NCBI GenBank assembly: GCA_946887385.1
Contig: CAMPKU010000055.1
Location: 1 to 19,407 of the forward strand
DNA from: an uncultured Gammaproteobacteria bacterium
Lineage (GTDB): Bacteria > Pseudomonadota > Gammaproteobacteria > Rariloculales > Rariloculaceae
Length of the DNA stretch: 19,407 nt
Reading direction: 5' to 3'
This document shows positions 14,942 through 19,407 of this stretch, piece by piece (the stretch's first letter is position 1; each line of letters starts with the position of its first letter). The translations under genes were made by a program, and so were the position numbers. The notes beneath the pieces are model-generated. The model saw only the letters and a list, made by a program, of their open reading frames with translations. It did not search any database and had not been told where the DNA came from.

Positions 14942-16234
14942 GTGACTACCGCTGCGCTGCGCTATCAGTCCGGCTTCGGCAACGACTTCGCAAGCGAAGC
15001 CTTGCCGGGCGCCTTGCCGATCGGGCAGAGCAACCCGCAGCGGCCCGCATACGGCCTCTATACCGAAGAGATCAACGGCACGAGCTTTACTGCGCCGCGC
15101 GTATCGAGCCGGCGCTGCTGGACGTATCGCATTCGGCCCTCGGCCGTGCACGAGCCGTTTCGGGAAATTTCGCCGGGCCTCATCCGCAGCGCGCCGTTCG
15201 ACGAGGCACCGGCATCGCCGAACCAACTGCGCTGGCGACCGCTCCCCATCCCTGACGAGCCCACCGATTTCGTCGCAGGGTTGGTGACGATGGGCGGCAA
15301 CGGCGACCCTGCGCAGCAGTCCGGCTCGGCGGTGCACCTCTACGCGGCCAACGCGTCGATGACGGAGCGCTTCTTCTATAACGCGGACGGCGAGCTGTTA
15401 CTCGTACCCCAGCTGGGCGCGCTCACGGTACGCACGGAGCTCGGCGTGCTCGAGGTGGCGCCCGGCGAAATCTGCGTGGTGCCGCGTGGCGTGAAGTTCC
15501 GCGTTGAAGTCGACGGGCCGGTTCGGGGCTACGTGTGCGAGAACTACGGCGCGCACTTTCGGCTGCCCGAGCTCGGCCCGATCGGCACGAGCGGGCTCGC
15601 GAACTCGCGCGATTTTCTGGCGCCCGTCGCCGCGTTCGAGGAGCGCGACGGCGACTTCCGCGTAGTCGCGAAATTCTTGGGGCGCCTGTGGGAAGCGAAA
15701 ATCGATCACTCGCCGCTCGATATCGTCGCCTGGCACGGCACGTACGTACCCTACAAGTACGATTTGAACCGGTTCAACACGATCAACAGCGTGAGCTACG
15801 ACCATCCCGATCCATCGATTTTCACGGTGCTCTCGGCACCCACGGCCACACCGGGCACCGCGAACGTGGACTTGGGCGTGATCCCCGCGCGTTGGTCCGT
15901 GGCGCGGAACACCTTCCGCCCGCCGCCGTTTCACCGCAACGTGTGCAGCGAGTTCGTCGGCCTCGTGCAAGGCCGCTATATCGGCAAGGCCGAAGGGTTC
16001 GAGCCCGGCTGCGCGAGCTTACACAACTGCATGTCGGGTCACGGGCCCGACACGGACGCGTTCCAGGCCGGCTCGAGCGCCGAAGACGCGCCGCAGTACC
16101 TGGCCGATACGCTTACGATCATTTTCGAGACGCAGCTCGTGATCAAGCCCACGCGCTTTGCGCTCGAAACCGAGCTACTCGAGCGCGACTACTATCGTCA
16201 CTGGCAGGGCTTGAAGAAGAACTTTCGCCGCTGA
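14942..16234 (+). CDS. hmgA: Homogentisate 1,2-dioxygenase
   Basis: A protein of 430 residues, full length for the family. It opens the ring of homogentisate to maleylacetoacetate with O2 and Fe(II), in tyrosine and phenylalanine breakdown, in the cytosol. Motifs are intact: N-terminal [19 protein letters not shown], the iron ligands His331 and Glu337 ([10 protein letters not shown]) and His367 (NCMSGHGPD), at the same spacing as human His335, Glu341 and His371, and His288 (SYDHPDPS), matching active-site His292. The frame is open back to 14786, but the GTG at 14942 starts right at the conserved N-terminus and the preceding codons overlap the divergent gene. The start lacks a ribosome site and follows a -10-like box. 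The usual partners, maleylacetoacetate isomerase and fumarylacetoacetase, are not in the window. Confidence 0.96.
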   Translation: MTTAALRYQSGFGNDFASEALPGALPIGQSNPQRPAYGLYTEEINGTSFTAPRVSSRRCWTYRIRPSAVHEPFREISPGLIRSAPFDEAPASPNQLRWRPLPIPDEPTDFVAGLVTMGGNGDPAQQSGSAVHLYAANASMTERFFYNADGELLLVPQLGALTVRTELGVLEVAPGEICVVPRGVKFRVEVDGPVRGYVCENYGAHFRLPELGPIGTSGLANSRDFLAPVAAFEERDGDFRVVAKFLGRLWEAKIDHSPLDIVAWHGTYVPYKYDLNRFNTINSVSYDHPDPSIFTVLSAPTATPGTANVDLGVIPARWSVARNTFRPPPFHRNVCSEFVGLVQGRYIGKAEGFEPGCASLHNCMSGHGPDTDAFQAGSSAEDAPQYLADTLTIIFETQLVIKPTRFALETELLERDYYRHWQGLKKNFRR

Positions 16235-16264
16235 GGCGCAGTCCCGAGGCTCCAAAATGGCCTC

Positions 16265-16290
16265 CGGGGGGCCTCCCCGTGCAAAGTTTT
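16265..16290 (+). terminator. Weak candidate terminator after hmgA
   Basis: CGGGG (16265-16269) pairs with CCCCG (16275-16279) around a 5-nt loop, and a short TTTT at 16287-16290 follows 7 nt later. The stem is short and the T-run is displaced, so efficiency is doubtful. Confidence 0.3.
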
Positions 16291-16355
16291 CTAATGACTC
16301 CGGGCGAACACTCCCGCCGGCCCTCGACAAGCGCGCACCTTCCCGCCTGGCCCGC

Positions 16356-16361
16356 TACAAT
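16356..16361 (+). promoter_or_regulatory. -10-like box upstream of the DUF1592 lipoprotein gene
   Basis: TACAAT, the same hexamer as before the lactonase-like gene, lies 72 nt before the GTG start and is followed by a T-rich stretch. No clear -35 box. Confidence 0.35.
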
Positions 16362-16423
16362 TTTCCTTTTCCGGCAATGGCATCGGCGCGCTTCGGAGCG
16401 CGCCCTGCAACCGGCGGAGACAT

Positions 16424-16430
16424 GGGAGAG
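16424..16430 (+). promoter_or_regulatory. Ribosome binding site deciding the GTG start of the DUF1592 gene
   Basis: GGGAGAG ends 3 nt before the GTG at 16434. The in-frame ATG at 16422 has its own GGAGA only 1 nt upstream, too close to serve it. GTG also gives a compact lipoprotein signal with Lys at position 2. Confidence 0.5.
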
Positions 16431-16433
16431 CCA

Positions 16434-18785
16434 GTGAAGGCCACACGACTTGCAGCTGCTGCACTCCTCGGCGCGCTCGCGGCCGGTTGCGGCTTCGTGG
16501 GCAACGACGTGGAACGGCAAGAGGCCGTGGTGGCCCGCATGTGCCTCGATTGCCACAACCCGACCGAGCAAGTCGCGGGGCTAGACCTGGAGTCGCGCAG
16601 CTTCGACGCGGTGGCGGCCGACGCCGAGACCTGGGAAAAGGTCATCCGCAAGCTGCGCGCGGGGCTGATGCCGCCTTCCGACGGCGGCCCCACGCTCGAG
16701 CGAGAGACGCGCGACTCGCTCGTAACCTGGCTCGAGAACGAGATCGACCGGCATGCCGAGCTGCATCTGCCGGCCCCCGGCCTTCACCGGCTGAACCGCA
16801 CCGAATATTCGAATGCGATCCGCGATCTGCTGGCGCTCGACGTCGACGCCGCCAGCTTTCTGCCGGCGGATGACTCGAGCCACGGCTTCGACAACATGGC
16901 GGGCACGCTCACCACGTCGCCGGCGTTGATGGAAGCGTACTTGTCGGCCGCCGGCAAGATCAGCCGGCTCGCCATCGGTACCGAGACGGCGCCCACGCTG
17001 GCCGTGTTCGACGCGCCGCACGACACCTCGCAAAACACCTACATCGAAGGGCTGCCGTTCGGTACGCGCGGCGGCATGCTCATCGAGCACGAGTTCCCGG
17101 CCGACGGTAACTACGTGTTTACCGTCAAGGGTATGACGGGCTATTTCACGGCGGTGCTCGGCAACGTCCGAGGCGAGAAGCTCGAAGTCACCGTGGACGG
17201 CGAGCGAGTGTATTTGTTCGACTGGGATAGCGAGATCGGCAATCAGGAAGGCAACGGCGGCCGCACGCCGGAGATCCCGATCAAGGCCGGTTTCCACAGA
17301 GTCGGGGTTACCTTCATTGCCACCAGCGACCTGCCGGACACCGGGCTCAACAAGTCGTTCGTCCGCACGATGAACTCCCCGGGCGCTATCTCCGGCTACA
17401 CGTTCTATCCGCATGTGGGCCAGGTCTTCATCGAAGGGCCCTACGACGGCCTCCTGGCGACGAGCACGCAGAGCCGGGAGAAGATTTTCGAGTGCTACCC
17501 CAAGAACGCCGGCGAAGAAGCCGACTGCGCGCGCAAAATCATCGCGAACCTTGCAAGCAAGGCGTTCCGCCGGCCCGCAACCGATGCCGACCTCGACGTG
17601 CTGATGGGCTTCTTCGCCAGCGGGCGCGACGACGGCGGCAGCTTCGACTACGGCGTCGAAGCCGTCGTGCAGCGCATCCTGGCCGACCCGGAGTTCATCT
17701 ACCGGTCGGAAATCGAACCCGCGGAGGCCGCGCCGGGCGCGCCGTACCGCATCAGCGACCTCGAGCTGGCTTCGCGCCTCTCGTTCTTTTTGTGGAGCAG
17801 CATTCCGGACACGGAGCTGATCGAGCTCGCTTCCGAGAATCGCCTGCATGAGCCCGAAGTGCTCGAACGGCAAGTGAAGCGGATGATCGCAGACCCGCGC
17901 TCGGACGCGTTCATCGCCAACTTCGCCGGACAATGGCTGAACGTTCGCGGTATGCAGGCCAGCGAGCCCGTCGTGGACCTGTTCCCGGATTTCGACAGCA
18001 CGCTGCGCGAAGCGTACCGGCGTGAGATCGAGCTGTTTTTCGGCAGCGTCATCCACGAAGACCGCAGCATCCTGGACTTACTGACGGCCGACTACACGTT
18101 CGTCAACGAGCGGCTCGCCAAGCATTACGGGATTCCGGACGTCTACGGTCCGCGCTTCCGCCGCGTGACGCTGGGACCGGAGCACGACATGCGCCGCGGG
18201 TTGCTCGGCAAAGGCGCGCTGCTGACGATCACGTCGGATGCGGCCCGCACGTCGCCCGTGAAGCGCGGCAAGTGGTTCCTGGAGACGTTTTTGGGTACGA
18301 GTCCGCCCGATCCGCCGCCCGGCGTCGAGACGGACTTGGCGCCGGCGGCCGGCGACGCGCCGACAACGCTGCGCGCGCGCCTGGAGGCGCATCGCACGAG
18401 CCCGAGCTGCGCCTCCTGCCATCGCACGTTCGAGCCGATGGGGCTCGCCATGGAGAACTTCGACGCCGTTGGCAAGTGGCGCACGACCGATGCGGGGCAG
18501 CCGATCGACCCCTCGGGCGTCACGAACGACGGCACGCCGCTCAATGGCATTGGCAGCCTGCGCGAGCTCACGGTGCGCAATGGCGAGCTGTTCGTGCAAT
18601 CCGTGACCGAGAAGCTGTTGACCTATGCCATCGGCCGCGGCGTGGAGTACGACGACATGCCGCTGGTCCGGTCGATCATGCACGACGCCGCGGAGCAGGA
18701 TTATCGATTCTCGGCGCTGCTCATGGGCGTCGTAGAGAGCCCGGCTTTCACGATGAACGTGAAGACCGCCGCGAGTGAGGAGTAG
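16434..18785 (+). CDS. DUF1587/DUF1592/DUF1588/DUF1585-type haem-motif lipoprotein
   Basis: A protein of 783 residues. Residues 1-19 form a lipoprotein signal (MKATRLAAAALLGALAAGC, lipidated Cys19). A cytochrome-like segment follows with Cys37-x2-Cys40-His41 (MCLDCHNP) and a possible Met ligand in GLMPPSDGG (Met79). DUF1587 is recognisable at HRLNRTEYSNAIRDLLALD (118-136). A beta-rich stretch (GGMLIEHEFPADGNYVFTVKG to GEKLEVTVDGERVYLFDWD) resembles a carbohydrate-binding-like module. Then come regions typical of DUF1592 (YRISDLELASRLSFFLWSSIPDTEL), DUF1588 (RRGLLGKGALLTITSDAARTSPVKRGKWFLETFLGT, then a second Cys-x2-Cys-His in SCASCHRTFEPMG) and DUF1585 (LTYAIGRGVEYDD near the end). These domains recur together in Planctomycetes, Myxococcota and some Gammaproteobacteria; no biochemical role is established to my knowledge. 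Probably periplasm-facing, membrane-anchored. Six bp separate it from the DUF1552 gene. Confidence 0.9.
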   Translation: MKATRLAAAALLGALAAGCGFVGNDVERQEAVVARMCLDCHNPTEQVAGLDLESRSFDAVAADAETWEKVIRKLRAGLMPPSDGGPTLERETRDSLVTWLENEIDRHAELHLPAPGLHRLNRTEYSNAIRDLLALDVDAASFLPADDSSHGFDNMAGTLTTSPALMEAYLSAAGKISRLAIGTETAPTLAVFDAPHDTSQNTYIEGLPFGTRGGMLIEHEFPADGNYVFTVKGMTGYFTAVLGNVRGEKLEVTVDGERVYLFDWDSEIGNQEGNGGRTPEIPIKAGFHRVGVTFIATSDLPDTGLNKSFVRTMNSPGAISGYTFYPHVGQVFIEGPYDGLLATSTQSREKIFECYPKNAGEEADCARKIIANLASKAFRRPATDADLDVLMGFFASGRDDGGSFDYGVEAVVQRILADPEFIYRSEIEPAEAAPGAPYRISDLELASRLSFFLWSSIPDTELIELASENRLHEPEVLERQVKRMIADPRSDAFIANFAGQWLNVRGMQASEPVVDLFPDFDSTLREAYRREIELFFGSVIHEDRSILDLLTADYTFVNERLAKHYGIPDVYGPRFRRVTLGPEHDMRRGLLGKGALLTITSDAARTSPVKRGKWFLETFLGTSPPDPPPGVETDLAPAAGDAPTTLRARLEAHRTSPSCASCHRTFEPMGLAMENFDAVGKWRTTDAGQPIDPSGVTNDGTPLNGIGSLRELTVRNGELFVQSVTEKLLTYAIGRGVEYDDMPLVRSIMHDAAEQDYRFSALLMGVVESPAFTMNVKTAASEE

Positions 18786-18791
18786 AGCCCG

Positions 18792-19407
18792 ATGTTCATT
18801 ACCAAGAAACATATTTCGCGCCGCACGCTGCTCAAGGGCACGGGCGTGGCGCTCGGCCTACCGCTGCTCGACGCCATGTTTCCGGCCGCTACGGCGCTCG
18901 CACAGGCCGCCGCAGCTCCGCCGCAGCGTTTTTTCGCGGGATTCGTTCCGCATGGCGCGGCACCGGGCTACTGGGTTCCGGAGCAGGAAGGCCGGCTGCC
19001 GGCCGAGCTGCCGTTCGTCTGGAAGCCGCTCGAGCCTTTCAGGAACAACCTCACGATCCTGACGGGCCTGCACGCGACCTCCTCGGAGCCGCCGCCCGGC
19101 GAAACGGGCGCCGACCATTGGGTTGCCGCGGCGTTCTTGTGCGCCGAGAAGCCAAAGAAAACGGCCGGCGCCGACGTTCGCGCGGGCCAGACCATCGACC
19201 AAATCATCGCCGAGAAGATCGGCCGCGAAACGCTCCTGCCCTCGATGGAAATGTCGGTTGAAGACCCGGGCTCGGGCTCGAGCAACTGCGGCGAGGGTTA
19301 TAGCTGCGTGTACACGAACACGATCGCCTGGGCGTCGCCGACCACGCCGCTGCCGATGGAGCTGAACCCGCAAGTGGTATTCGAGCGCATGTTCGGCAGC
19401 GGCAGCA
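18792..19407 (+). CDS. DUF1552 protein with Tat signal (3' end missing)
   Basis: The first 205 codons are present and the frame runs off the right edge. The N-terminus has a twin-arginine signal, SRRTLLKG at residues 9-16, followed by a hydrophobic stretch and a likely cleavage after ALA near residue 37, so the protein should fold in the cytosol and be exported by Tat. The mature start, APPQRFFAGFVPHGAAPGYWVPEQEG with LTILTGLHATSSEPPPGETGADHW, is the DUF1552 pattern. DUF1552 genes regularly follow DUF1592 genes; function is undefined. The ATG lies 6 bp after the preceding stop and uses a GAGGAG at 18776-18781 inside that gene's end, which indicates an operon. The Tat route suggests a cofactor or partner acquired before export, but this is inference. 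Confidence 0.9.
   Translation, partial: MFITKKHISRRTLLKGTGVALGLPLLDAMFPAATALAQAAAAPPQRFFAGFVPHGAAPGYWVPEQEGRLPAELPFVWKPLEPFRNNLTILTGLHATSSEPPPGETGADHWVAAAFLCAEKPKKTAGADVRAGQTIDQIIAEKIGRETLLPSMEMSVEDPGSGSSNCGEGYSCVYTNTIAWASPTTPLPMELNPQVVFERMFGSGS

Noticed and set aside
16581..18056. 491-codon minus-strand frame opposite the DUF1592 gene
   Set aside because: The plus strand encodes a clear multi-domain protein; the antisense frame shows only biased composition.
1..19407. CRISPR array, IS elements, tRNA or rRNA genes
   Set aside because: No regularly spaced direct repeats, transposase-like proteins, terminal inverted repeats or recognisable RNA-gene features were seen by eye. A tRNAscan or Infernal run would be needed for full certainty.

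Overview
The window is 19.4 kb of GC-rich, densely packed bacterial chromosome. It holds thirteen complete protein genes and one partial gene at each edge. I see no tRNA, rRNA, CRISPR array, insertion sequence, phage module or plasmid function. The codon bias, the Shine-Dalgarno starts, hmgA, MgtC/SapB, a TonB-type protein and the paired DUF1592/DUF1552 exported proteins suggest an aerobic, heterotrophic proteobacterium. A gammaproteobacterium of the Steroidobacterales/Woeseiales type is my best guess, but this is an inference without any database search.

Left part (1-7.2 kb): a partial TIGR00027-type SAM-dependent methyltransferase on the minus strand; a carboxymuconolactone decarboxylase-family protein and an NAD-dependent epimerase/dehydratase on the plus strand; then a minus-strand pair, an exported prolyl oligopeptidase and a pirin, whose genes overlap by an ATGA. 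An exported SMP-30-type beta-propeller is transcribed divergently from the peptidase and ends in a strong hairpin terminator.

Middle part (7.2-13.9 kb): a minus-strand DMT/EamA transporter lies downstream of a 669-residue protein with an unusual order: receiver-like domain, one membrane helix, long Ala-rich helical region, TonB C-terminal domain. Divergent from it is a metallo-beta-lactamase-fold lactonase-like hydrolase, with a 15-bp palindrome in the shared intergenic region. A 67-residue small protein (possibly DUF4224-like) follows, with a candidate promoter and a long 5' leader containing a hairpin. Then argS (minus) and an MgtC/SapB gene (plus) have start codons only 21 bp apart, with overlapping -10-like boxes that predict leaderless transcripts on both sides.

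Right part (13.9-19.4 kb): a quinone oxidoreductase-type MDR enzyme is divergent from hmgA (homogentisate 1,2-dioxygenase, tyrosine/phenylalanine breakdown), which seems to have a leaderless GTG start. The window ends with a two-gene unit: a predicted lipoprotein with a c-type haem motif and DUF1587/1592/1588/1585-type regions, then a Tat-exported DUF1552 protein cut off by the window end. This pair is a recurrent but functionally undefined cell-envelope module and is, with the receiver-TonB fusion, the best candidate for unexplored biology here.

Most genes are housekeeping or generic metabolic functions and do not form one pathway. The linked units supported by spacing are peptidase-pirin, TonB-like protein-transporter (46 bp apart, weaker), and DUF1592-DUF1552.
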